Shown piece by piece: positions 17,297 through 26,451 of a DNA stretch of 64,000 bases. The stretch is from JAWKUK01 sp041398605 (GTDB lineage: Bacteria > Planctomycetota > UBA1135 > GCA-002686595). A program made the translations under genes and the position numbers. The stretch spans positions 124,001 to 188,000 of the forward strand of contig JAWKUK010000015.1 of assembly GCA_041398605.1 (NCBI GenBank). The letters run 5' to 3'. Every line of letters begins with the position of its first letter. Position 1 is the stretch's first letter. Below the pieces are notes generated by a model. The model did not search any database. It was not told where the DNA came from and worked only from the letters and a program-made list of their open reading frames with translations.

Positions 17297-20194
17297 TCAA
17301 GCGGGCGCGTCCACGCCGTAGAACGTGCCTGGATAGAGCGCTCCCGTGGAGCCACCGGCGGGGGCGTCAGTCGCCGCCTCCGCGACAGGGCGGACCTCGG
17401 CCGCGCAGACCTTGTACTCGGCCGTCTGCGTGACGGCGTCGCCCGCGTCGTTGGTCACGATATTGGCGCGCGCCTCCGCGAAGTGCATCGGCATCCAGAT
17501 GCAGCCTGACTGGACCTGCCGCGAGTAGAGCGCGCGCACGCGCACGGAGCCGCGGCGCGTGACCACGTCCACGAGCGCCCGGTCCGCGATGCCGCGCTTC
17601 TTCGCGTCCCGCGGCGAGATCTCGATGAACGCCTCGGACTGCTTCGCGTCGAGGCCCGACTCGCGCCGTGTCTGTGTCGCGCAGTTGTAGTGATAGAGCG
17701 TGCGCCCTGTCGACAGCACGAGGCCGTACTCCTCGTCCGGCAGCTCCTCCGAGGGCCTGTATTCGACCGCCTGGAAGAGCCCCTTGCCGCGCAGCACGCC
17801 GCCCTCGTGCAGGAACGTCGTGCCGGGGTGCTCGGGGCTCGGGCACGGCCACTGCAGGCCGGTGCGCGTGCGCTCGACCACAGGACCAGCCTCGAGCGCA
17901 GCGAGGCGCGCTTCGTACTGTTCATCGAGGCGCGCGTGGCTGATGCCGCGGAAGCGCTCGACGTCGCGCGCCATCTCATCGTAGACCGCTGCGGCGCTGT
18001 CGAAGCGCCAGCTCGCGCCGCACGCGTTCGCGAGGTCGATGAGGATCTTCCAGTCCTCGCGCGCCTGCCCGGGCGGCTCGACCGCCTTGCGCACGCGCTG
18101 CACGCGGCGCTCGGAGTTGGTGAACACGCCCTCCTTCTCGGCGAAGACCGAGGCCGGGAACACGACGTCCGCGAAGCGCGCCGTCTCGTTCATGAACGCG
18201 TCCTGGAAGACGAGGAACTCGGCCTTGTTGAGCCCCTTCTCGAGCTCCATGCAGTTGGGCTCGGACAAGACGATGTCCTCGCCCATGACAAAGAGGCCGA
18301 AGATCGACTTCCCGACCGCCTTCATCATCACGTTCAGGTTCAGGCCGGGCTCTGGCGACAGCGGGACGCCCCATGAGCGCTCGTACTTGGCGTGCACGTC
18401 CGGGTCATCGACGCGCTGGTAGCCCGGGTAGAAGATCGGCGTCGCGCCGGCATCGTTCGCGCCCTGGACGTTGTTCTGACCGCGCAGCGGGTTCATCCCC
18501 GCCGAGGGCTTGCCCAGGTGCCCCGTCATCAGGACCAAGTTCGCCAGGGCATACACGTTGTCCGTCCCGTGCGTGTGCTCGGTGATGCCCAGCGTGTAGT
18601 AGATGCCGGCTCGCTCGGTCGTTGCGTACTTGCGCGCGGTCCAGCGGATGTCCTCCGCCGGCACCCCGGTGACCTTCTCGGCCTCTTCGGGCGTGTACTT
18701 GGCCACGGTCGCACGGACGGCTTCGAAGCCCTCCGTGTGCTCGCGTATGAAGGCCTCGTCGACGAGCCCCTCCGCGCAGATCACGTGCGCCATCGCGTTC
18801 AAGAGCCACACATCGGTGCCGGGCCGCAGCTGCAGGTGCTTCTCGGCGATCGTCGACATCCAAATCTTGCGCGGGTCGGCGACGACCATCGTCGCGCCGC
18901 TCCGCACCGCCCGCTTCATCTCCATGGCGATGATCGGGTGCGCCTCACTCGTATTGCTCCCGATCACGAGCAAGAAGTCCGCGTCGCGGATCTCCCCGAT
19001 CGAGTTCGTCATCGCGCCTGCACCAAAGGTTGTGACCAGACCGGCCACGGTGGGCGCGTGTCATGTCGCAGCACACTGGTGCACGTTGTTCGAGCGGAAC
19101 ACGGCCCGCGCGAGCTTCTGCACGAGGTAGTTCTCCTCCACTGTGCAGCGGGACGAGCTCACGAAGCCCAGCGAGTTGGTGCCGTGCTTGGCTGCGACGC
19201 CAAGGAGCCCCTTGGCCGCCACGCTGAGCGCGTGGTCCCACGTCGTCTCGACGAGCGCGCCGCTGGCGTCGCGCACCATCGGCGCCTGGATGCGCTCTTC
19301 GTGGTGGATGAAGTCGTAGGCGAAGCGGCCTTTGACGCACAGGTTGCCGTCGTTGGTCGTCGTGCCGGGCGGCGGGCTCGTGACCTTGACGACGCGCCCC
19401 CTCCCGCCGTCGGCGTCCGGGTCGACGTTCAAATCGAGCTGGCAGCCGACGCCGCAGAAGTTGCATGTTGAGCGCACCTTCGTCAGCGCGCGCTCGGGCT
19501 TCGCCGCGCGCGCCAGCGGCATCTTCTCGCCCATCGCGCCCGTCGGGCAGACGTCGACGCAGCCGCCGCACATCTCGCACGTCGTGTCGAGCAGCGACAG
19601 GCCATCGACCGTCGAGATCGTCGTCGCCGCGCCTCGCCCGGTGAGCGTGATCGCGGTGACGCCCTCGACCTCGTCGCAATAACGCGTGCAGCGCGCGCAA
19701 GCGATGCACGTCGCAGCGTCGAAGTGGATGTAAGGGTTTCGGTCGCCGTCGCGCGCCTCGCGCTTGGGCGTCATCTGGCCCCAGTCGCGCGGCGCGTCGT
19801 AGCGCGCGGCCATGTCCAAGAGCTCATTGGGCGCGCCGCGTTCGGCGCGCGCCCGATCGTGCGGGTGATCGGTCAGGTAAAGGCCGAGCAGCGTCTTGCG
19901 ATGGCGCTCGACGCGCTCGTTGCCCGCGGCGACCTTCATCCCGTCCGCCGCGCGCGTCGCGCACGCCGGCACGAGGCGGCGCTGGCCGCTGACCTCGACG
20001 AGGCACGTACGACAGGCCCCCGCCGGCTCGAGGCGAGGGTCGTGACAGAGCGTCGGGATCTCGACGCCCGCGCGGCGCGCCACTTCCAGGAGCGTGTCAC
20101 CACGCTCGAACGCCACGCTGCGCCCGTCGAGTTCCAGCGTATGGCGCGCTGCGGCGACCGCGGGCGCGTCATCGGGTTCAGTTCGTTCGATCAT
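17297..20194 (-). CDS. fdhF: NAD-dependent formate dehydrogenase alpha subunit, selenocysteine-containing (TGA readthrough)
   Basis: One 965-residue protein, if the in-frame TGA at 19061-19063 is read as selenocysteine 378. Both halves are in the same frame, and the junction reads NNVHQCAAT-U-HAPTVAGL, matching NVDCCARVUHGPSVAGL of E. coli FdhF. Domains: [2Fe-2S] with C50, C61, C64 and C78; ferredoxin-type clusters CIACARC (163-173) and CEMCGGC (206-216); then the molybdopterin domain with CNFCGVGC (244-251). The NuoG-type His-Cys cluster region reads DHPHDRARAERGAPNEL and lacks the three Cys. The complex oxidises formate to CO2, passing electrons to the beta subunit, in the cytoplasm (no Tat signal). 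The gene starts nine bases after the beta-subunit stop, so they form an operon. Requires selA/B/C/D elsewhere. Confidence 0.93.
19032..19048 (-). promoter_or_regulatory. Bacterial SECIS hairpin for the formate dehydrogenase UGA
   Basis: In minus-strand RNA, twelve bases after the UGA, GUGGCC-GGUCU-GGUCAC folds into a 6-bp stem (one G-U pair) with loop GGUCU. The E. coli fdhF SECIS, as I remember it, carries the same GGUCU at the same distance (bases 19-23 after UGA). The bulged U of the E. coli stem is not obvious here. This is the signal that SelB would bind to insert selenocysteine. Confidence 0.8.
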
Positions 20195-20203
20195 CGCCTC
20201 GCC

Positions 20204-21865
20204 TCATGTCCTGCGTGCGTCAGCGGGGAAGTCCGCGGGGAAGTACTTGAGCGCGCTCGTCAGCGGCAGCGGCGCCGCTTGCCCGAGCCCGCAGATCGAG
20301 CCCTCGTTCATCTGCCACGCGACGTCCGCGACGTGCGTGAGCGGCCCGTCGAGCACCTCGCCGCGGGCGTGGCGGTCGACGGACTCGCGCAGATAGCGCG
20401 TGCCGATCCGACACGGCGCGCATTGGCCGCAGGACTCGTCCTCGAAGAACCGCAGCTGCTGCGCCGCGGCCCAGCGCATGTCGACCGTGTCGTTCAGCAC
20501 GACGACCCCAGCCGAGCCGAGCATCGACCCGAGCTTGCCGAGCCCGCCGAAGTCCAGCGGCACGTCGCGCATGGTCGCGGGCAGGAAGCCCGAGCTCGCG
20601 CCGCCGGGGCTGAACGCCTTCAAGGTCCCGATGTAGCCGCCGGCCTCGGCGACGAGCTCGTCCAGCGTGACCCCGAGCGGCAACTCGTAAGTGCCTGGCC
20701 GCGCGACGTGCCCGCTGACGCAGTACAGCTTCGTCCCGGGCTCCGTGCGGCCGAGCGCGCGGAACCACGCGCCGCCGCGCTGCACGATGCCGGGGACGCA
20801 CGAGATCGTCTCGACGTTGTGGATCAACGTCGGCTTGTTCCAGAGCCCGACCTCCACCGGGAACGGCGGCTTCAAGCGCGGCATGCCGCGCTTGCCCTCG
20901 AGCGCCTCGAGCAGCGCCGTCTCCTCGCCGCAGATGTATGCGCCGTTGCCGGCGTGCATGTGGAAGCGGATGTCGCCGTAGACGCCTGAGGCATGCGCGG
21001 CGTCGATCGCGCGTTGCACGATGCCCCACGGGACCTCGAACTCGCCGCGCAGGTAGAGGTAACACTCCTGCGCGCCGACCGCGAAGGCCGCGATCGCGAG
21101 GCCCTCGAGCAAGAGGTCGGGGCGGCGCAACATGCACTCGCGGTCCTTGAACGTGCCGGGCTCGCCTTCGTCGGCGTTGAGCACGACGTAGCGCTCCGTG
21201 ACGGGCTGGCTGCGCACGCCCTTCCACTTGATGTGCGCCGGGAAGCCCGCGCCGCCGCGGCCCTGGAGCCCCGCCGCCTCGAGCGCTGCGATCACTCCCT
21301 CGGGGCCGAGCTCGCGCGCGCGGTGGAACGCGGCGCCGAGCGCCTGCTGCGCGCCGCAGAGGTCCAGCGCGAGCGCGCCGTCCGCGGCGTCGGCGGGCCC
21401 GACCGCGCCCTTCCACTCCACCTCGGGTTGGGCGACGTCCGCAGCGACCGCAACGCCGGCAACGTCCAGGGAGCCCGACGCGCCGATCGCGGCCGATCGC
21501 AGCAGGCGCCAGTCCGCGCCCGCGCGTTGCACATCCTCGACGGTGACCAGCGGCAGCGTGCGGCGGTCGCGCAGGACCGCGGGCGGGACATCGCACCCGG
21601 CCAAGCAAGAGGCGCCCTCGACCGGCAGCCCCGCGGCGCGCGCGGCGTCGAGCACCGCTTGCGCGCCGCCCAAGAGGCACGAGAGCCCCGTGCAGACGCG
21701 CACTTTGGCGTCTGGGCGCGCGAGCAAGTGGTAGAAGCTGCCGACGCCATACACGTCGGCCTCAGGCACGCCCGCCTCACGCGCGACTTGACGCGCGACG
21801 CCAGCGAGGAGGCCGCCGGCTTCACGCAAGCGATCGGGGACGGAGGCTGCGTCGTGTTTCGACAT
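20204..21865 (-). CDS. NAD-dependent formate dehydrogenase beta subunit (NuoE-NuoF fusion)
   Basis: 553 residues from ATG 21865. The N-terminal 120 residues are a NuoE-like thioredoxin-fold [2Fe-2S] domain with cysteines in RVCTGLSCL and SCLAGCDVPP. The rest is NuoF-like: FMN loop GRGGAGFPAHIKWKG, NADH site in DEGEPGTFKDRE and GAYICGEETALLEALEG, and the [4Fe-4S] ligands in ESCGQCAPCRIGT near the C-terminus. It accepts electrons from the alpha subunit and reduces NAD+. Other bacteria often encode the two parts as FdsG and FdsB; here they are fused. Cytoplasmic; in an operon with the alpha subunit. Confidence 0.94.
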   Translation of the reverse strand: MSKHDAASVPDRLREAGGLLAGVARQVAREAGVPEADVYGVGSFYHLLARPDAKVRVCTGLSCLLGGAQAVLDAARAAGLPVEGASCLAGCDVPPAVLRDRRTLPLVTVEDVQRAGADWRLLRSAAIGASGSLDVAGVAVAADVAQPEVEWKGAVGPADAADGALALDLCGAQQALGAAFHRARELGPEGVIAALEAAGLQGRGGAGFPAHIKWKGVRSQPVTERYVVLNADEGEPGTFKDRECMLRRPDLLLEGLAIAAFAVGAQECYLYLRGEFEVPWGIVQRAIDAAHASGVYGDIRFHMHAGNGAYICGEETALLEALEGKRGMPRLKPPFPVEVGLWNKPTLIHNVETISCVPGIVQRGGAWFRALGRTEPGTKLYCVSGHVARPGTYELPLGVTLDELVAEAGGYIGTLKAFSPGGASSGFLPATMRDVPLDFGGLGKLGSMLGSAGVVVLNDTVDMRWAAAQQLRFFEDESCGQCAPCRIGTRYLRESVDRHARGEVLDGPLTHVADVAWQMNEGSICGLGQAAPLPLTSALKYFPADFPADARRT

Positions 21866-22070
21866 GGTGACGGGGGCGCTCAGCGCTCAGGCGCGCGGGC
21901 TTGGAGGTTAGCCGAAACGCCGCCAGGGGGCGAGCCGATGGCCCCGATCACGCGCTGCGCCGAGCCACGAAACGAGGCGAGCCGCGGCGCATGCCACGGC
22001 TCACCTATGGGTCACAGAGCCGAGGGCCGACGCTCAGCGCTTGTCGCGGCGTCCACGCCCTCTGCGCGCC

Positions 22071-22409
22071 TCACGCGAAGACGGACTCTTTACCGAGCGC
22101 CTTGACGAGCAGGTAGTAGTAGACCGGGCGCAGCTTGTTCGGGTTCGACTTCCCGATCTGCTCCGTCGCCGCCGCGATCGCCGCGTCCACTTCGGGGCCG
22201 TCCGCGCAGCCGAGCTTCCCGTTGACGAAGTTCTTGCGCACGGTCTCCATCTCGCCCTTGTCGGCGGTGGCGACGGTGCCCGAGTCCTTGTTGTAGATCG
22301 ACGGGCCGAGCGACTTCGCGATCTTCGTCAAGAGCGCCTCGTCGCACTCGATGTTCTGGGTCGTCATCAGCGCTTTGCAGTTCGCGATGACATCGTCGAA
22401 TTGGCTCAT
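22071..22409 (-). CDS. DUF2853 family protein
   Basis: 112 residues from ATG 22409, preceded by a reasonable Shine-Dalgarno (AGGA eight bases upstream), unlike most genes here. The sequence (MSQFDDVIANCKALMTTQN, RPVYYYLLVKALGK) matches the small alpha-helical DUF2853 family, which has no established function. The spacing to the formate dehydrogenase beta gene is about 205 bases on the same strand, so co-regulation is possible but unproven. Confidence 0.85.
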   Translation of the reverse strand: MSQFDDVIANCKALMTTQNIECDEALLTKIAKSLGPSIYNKDSGTVATADKGEMETVRKNFVNGKLGCADGPEVDAAIAAATEQIGKSNPNKLRPVYYYLLVKALGKESVFA

Positions 22410-22626
22410 GGTGTGTCCTGAATCTCGTTCGAGAGAAGTGTCTGGAGGGTGAGGGCCGGCTTGGGGACGGGCCCGGGGCAGCGCTCGACGTTCCTCGAAG
22501 CGCGACCCCGAGAGGCCGCCAGAATGGCAAGCCCCGGGGACCCGAGGTACCCCAGAAGTGCGCAATTCTCGCTTCGGGGCCGAATCATGAAGGTCCCGTC
22601 AGCCGGCCCCGCCCGACGCGCCGGCC

Positions 22627-25600
22627 CTACCCATCTCGCCGCTGGAACCGAAGGGGCCGGCGGAACTCCTGCTCGAGCTCCCCCATGCGCGCGAGGAAGG
22701 TCGGCATGCCCTCGGGCGCGACCTCGAGCCCGCGCATGAGGTAGAGCTGCTCCAGCGCGTACGGCCCAGGCGCCGCCCCTTCGAGCGACGTCGAGACCGT
22801 CAGGCCCCGGCGCTCTTCCCGCATCGGCGTCGGCCCGCCGAGGAGCTCCCACGCGGCGCCGAGATCGAGCGTCGCACGGACGCGGATGCGGCTCGAGTCG
22901 CGCACGACGAGCGGCCAAGTGCGCTCCGCCGGCCCGAAGCTCTTGTCGAGGCCGAGCGGCAAGAACGGCGGATCCGCGACGAACTCCCCGCCGCGTGCGG
23001 TGACGAAGCGTGGCATCCGGCCCTCGAATTCGAGGATCGTGCCAGGCTCATCTGAGTCGAGGAGCACCGAGACGCGCGTGAGGTCGAGCCCGCGCGCGAC
23101 AGCGTTGACCCGCTGTCGCGCGAACGCGTCACGCTGCTTGGCGGTCGCCTCGCCGAGCTGCCGGCGGAGCACGTTGCCCTGGGCCGTGCTCATGACGAAG
23201 CGCCCGCGGACGTCAGCGCTGCCGTCCTGCGCCAGCGTGTAGCGCAGCTCGACGTCGGCGTCCCAGCTCTCGGCGAGCTGACTGCGAGGCAGGGTCTCCC
23301 GCCGCCAACCTCCCGCACCATGCACCCACGCGACGGCGCCCGCCATTTCGTTCGGGATCGCGCCGAACGCAAAGCCGGGCGCTCCGGTGGGGATGACCCA
23401 CACGGGCTCACCGTCAGCGCTGGAGGCGCCGAGGCGCAGCGCCGCGCGCTCGAGCGGACGCTGGTTGGCGAACGCAGTCACCGGCTCCGGATCCAGCTCC
23501 GGCGCAATGCCACGCTCCAGCGCCGCCCACTCGAACGGGACCCCTGCCCGCTCATAGAGCGCGCCGAGGAGGAAGAGCGTCAAGCCGCGCTGGGAGAGCC
23601 AAACGAGGCTCGCCTGCGCTTCCCCGCGCTGGTCGCGAACGCGCTCGTCGAGCGCGACGAAGAGCGCCTCCGCGGTGGCCGCCGGCGTGGCCTGTGCGTG
23701 CGCCGCGACAAAAGCGTCCACATCGGCGACGAGATCGTCGCTGAGCTCCGAGAGGCGCGCCACGAGCGACTCCCAGGCGAGCAGCTCGTCCGCTCGCTCC
23801 AGGTCCCCGCCGTATGCGGCGCAGGGCAGGACCTCGATGTCCGACGGGCGCAGAGGCTCCTCGATCTGGCGCGGCTGCGAGGTCACGAGGACGTGCACCG
23901 TCCCGTTCTCCCACCGCGTCGTCTCATGGGTCCCGTCGAAGTTCCGCACGTCGAGCCGCCCCGGCAGGCCGTCCGGAACGAACACGACCCAACGCGACGT
24001 CGGGAACGCCTTCTCGAACGAGCTGAAGCGCCAGCCGCGCTCCGGCGGCGGCGCGCCAGGCACGCCGGAAGCGAACGAATCCCAGACAAACTCGACGACG
24101 TCACCCGGCTCCAAGGCGGGCAAGGTCCAGTCCCCGTCGACCTCGATCGGCTCCAGCTCGCGTCCGTCACGGGCGAGGATGCGCGCGCGCCGCGTGCCCG
24201 CCTCGATCGGGTGGACGTGCAATGCCTCAGTGCCCGTGCGATCACGCGGCACCGACAAGGTGTGGAAGCGCGAGGCCGCTGAGCCATCGGGGAAGAAGTA
24301 GACGAGGCCGGAATCGAGCGCGTCGACGACCGAGGCATCCACCACGCTCTCCGCCCGCGCCAGCGCAGCCTCCACGTTCGGCGCGAAGGCCTCGAAGAAG
24401 CGCTCGGTGGGGTCCACCTCGCCGAGCAGCCGCACCGTCGTGCGCGTCGTCGGGTCGGCGGGATCGAGCGCCAGCTCGCGCTGGAACGAACGCCGGGCTC
24501 CATCGACGTTGCCTCGGCCGAGGAGCCGCTCGCCGACGATCCAATGCTGGTCGGGGTCGATACCGGCGTGGTCGCGGTGGCCTTCGACGAGGGCGAGCGC
24601 CTCGTCGCCCCGCCCGAGCACGTCGAGCAGGCTCAGCTCCAGGTCTCGAGCGACGGCGTCGTCGGGGTTCCGCGAGCGCCACTCTCGGGTGCGTTGCAGC
24701 AGAAACTCGACACGCGCGACATCGCCGCAGCGCTCCGTCAGTCGCAGCACCAAGGCGAGCGCGTCCTCGTTGGTCGCGTCGAGGCGCAGCACCTCCCACG
24801 CGTCAAGGTACGCGCCGACTTCGTCGCCTGCGCTCTCGCGAGCGCTGGCGAGCGCCATGCGCGCGGCGGCATGCCGAGGGAAGTCCCGAACGAGGTCCGA
24901 CAGCGCCATCCGTCGGAGCACGCCCGCGCGATCGATCTGCCCGAGGCACGCGGCGCGATACAGGCGCGGCTCGACCGCGAGGGGCGCGTCCGCGCTCCAG
25001 GCCTCGGCCAAGGCGAGCGCCTCGAGCGGTCGGTCCTCGCGCTGGAACTGGCGGATTCGCATCGCGCGCGCGAGCTCCGTGGGCACACCCTCGGCCTCGA
25101 TCGCGTCCAAGAGCTCCAACGTCAGCCGCCGTTCGACCTCTTCGGGCAGGTGCGTCGAGGCGTTGAGCGCCCGGAGGCGCACGCCGCGCCACGCCGCGCG
25201 AGCTGCGGGCTCCGTCGGCCCCGACACCGCGAGCGCGCGATCAGGTCGCCGATCGATGAGGCCGCGCATGCAGGCGAGCGCGGCCGCGTAGGGATCGCTC
25301 GCCGGACCGGCAGCGTCGGCGTCGCTCAGCAGCGAGCGCTGCGTCGACCTCGGCGCCGGCGCCGCGACCTGCGTCGACCGAGCGTTCGGCGCCAGCGCGA
25401 GCGGCGGGACAGGCGCGGCCGCGGCCTCGCCGCTCTCAGCGGGCGCATGAGTCGGCGGCATGTCCATGAACCTGAGCTGACGGCCCTGCACGTCGAGCAG
25501 CCGCGCACCGAGCTCGGCGCGCTCGGACGTCACGACGCGCACCATGAGCACGTTCCAGCCGGGTTGGACGTCGACCTCGCTCAGGAAGCGGACCGCGTTA

Positions 25601-26451
25601 TCTGCCGCCTTAGCCCGCGTGACATCGTGCAGCGGCGCTCCGTTCCACCACGCGCGGAACGCGCCCCCCGTGCGCAGCTCGACGAGGGCGCGGCGGTCCT
25701 CGTCGTCCGCGACCTTCAGGTAGGCCGCCGCGTACGTCACACCGCCCGTCGGATAGACGAGGTCGGCCGGCACGAACGACCACGCGACGGCGTCGAGGCG
25801 ATCGTAGCGCTGCCACTGCCGCTCACGCCCGTCCATGCACATGTAGCTGGCTGCGTCAGGGACGCCGCTCAGTTCGGGCGATGAGGCCGGCGCCTCCATC
25901 GATCGAGGCGCGCGGTGATCCAACGCGCCGAGCGGCCCGACGACATACCAGTTGCCCACGAAGCCCGCGCCGAACGGCACCTCTGGGCTGATGGGCGCGT
26001 CGGAGAAGCGCAGCCGCGCGGCTTCGCGTTCGGCCATGCGCCGCGCCTGGAACGAGGCCTCAGCGTCCGGCAAGCTCCACGCGAGGCCCAGCAGGCGCGC
26101 GACCTCGTCCGGGGACATCGCGTCGGCGTGCCAATCCAGGAGGTGCACTGCCTCGAGCGCGAGCGCGCCGCCAGGGTCCGCCTCCAGCGCCGCGAAGAGG
26201 TCTGCGCGGAGCGCCGTATCGTCGCCGGTGATCAGCGCTGGGTGCGCGAAGAGGAGCGCCGAGTCGAGCTTCGGCGCGCGCGCCTCCGGCGCCACGACCG
26301 GGGTCCCTTTGGACGAGCCGGTCGAGGGCGGCGCCTCGCGCACTGCGGCCTGCGACGCGGTCGCCTGGAGCGACCAGCCGAGCGCAAGGCCGATCTGGCA
26401 AAGGAGCAGCAAGGGCGCCCGCTGCGGGCGCTTCGTTGTGTTCGAAACCAT
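22627..26451 (-). CDS. Secreted DUF3857/transglutaminase-like protein with TPRs, catalytic residues lost
   Basis: 1274 residues from ATG 26451 (a GTG precedes it directly). Signal peptide near the start (IGLALGWSLQATASQA). A long helical, TPR-like N-terminal half (about 60-620) is followed by a DUF3857-like beta domain (FPDGSAASRFHTLSVPRDRT) and a transglutaminase-like region. Where the paralogue has FGDCKDKAILMRALLSVVGI, this protein reads SQRGLTLFLLGALYERAGVP: fold residues kept, nucleophilic Cys gone. Its start overlaps the stop of the upstream paralogue as TGATG, implying translational coupling. It therefore looks like a non-catalytic partner of the intact protein. The actual role is unknown; envelope or extracellular location is inferred from the signal peptide. 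Confidence 0.8.
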   Translation of the reverse strand: MVSNTTKRPQRAPLLLLCQIGLALGWSLQATASQAAVREAPPSTGSSKGTPVVAPEARAPKLDSALLFAHPALITGDDTALRADLFAALEADPGGALALEAVHLLDWHADAMSPDEVARLLGLAWSLPDAEASFQARRMAEREAARLRFSDAPISPEVPFGAGFVGNWYVVGPLGALDHRAPRSMEAPASSPELSGVPDAASYMCMDGRERQWQRYDRLDAVAWSFVPADLVYPTGGVTYAAAYLKVADDEDRRALVELRTGGAFRAWWNGAPLHDVTRAKAADNAVRFLSEVDVQPGWNVLMVRVVTSERAELGARLLDVQGRQLRFMDMPPTHAPAESGEAAAAPVPPLALAPNARSTQVAAPAPRSTQRSLLSDADAAGPASDPYAAALACMRGLIDRRPDRALAVSGPTEPAARAAWRGVRLRALNASTHLPEEVERRLTLELLDAIEAEGVPTELARAMRIRQFQREDRPLEALALAEAWSADAPLAVEPRLYRAACLGQIDRAGVLRRMALSDLVRDFPRHAAARMALASARESAGDEVGAYLDAWEVLRLDATNEDALALVLRLTERCGDVARVEFLLQRTREWRSRNPDDAVARDLELSLLDVLGRGDEALALVEGHRDHAGIDPDQHWIVGERLLGRGNVDGARRSFQRELALDPADPTTRTTVRLLGEVDPTERFFEAFAPNVEAALARAESVVDASVVDALDSGLVYFFPDGSAASRFHTLSVPRDRTGTEALHVHPIEAGTRRARILARDGRELEPIEVDGDWTLPALEPGDVVEFVWDSFASGVPGAPPPERGWRFSSFEKAFPTSRWVVFVPDGLPGRLDVRNFDGTHETTRWENGTVHVLVTSQPRQIEEPLRPSDIEVLPCAAYGGDLERADELLAWESLVARLSELSDDLVADVDAFVAAHAQATPAATAEALFVALDERVRDQRGEAQASLVWLSQRGLTLFLLGALYERAGVPFEWAALERGIAPELDPEPVTAFANQRPLERAALRLGASSADGEPVWVIPTGAPGFAFGAIPNEMAGAVAWVHGAGGWRRETLPRSQLAESWDADVELRYTLAQDGSADVRGRFVMSTAQGNVLRRQLGEATAKQRDAFARQRVNAVARGLDLTRVSVLLDSDEPGTILEFEGRMPRFVTARGGEFVADPPFLPLGLDKSFGPAERTWPLVVRDSSRIRVRATLDLGAAWELLGGPTPMREERRGLTVSTSLEGAAPGPYALEQLYLMRGLEVAPEGMPTFLARMGELEQEFRRPLRFQRRDG

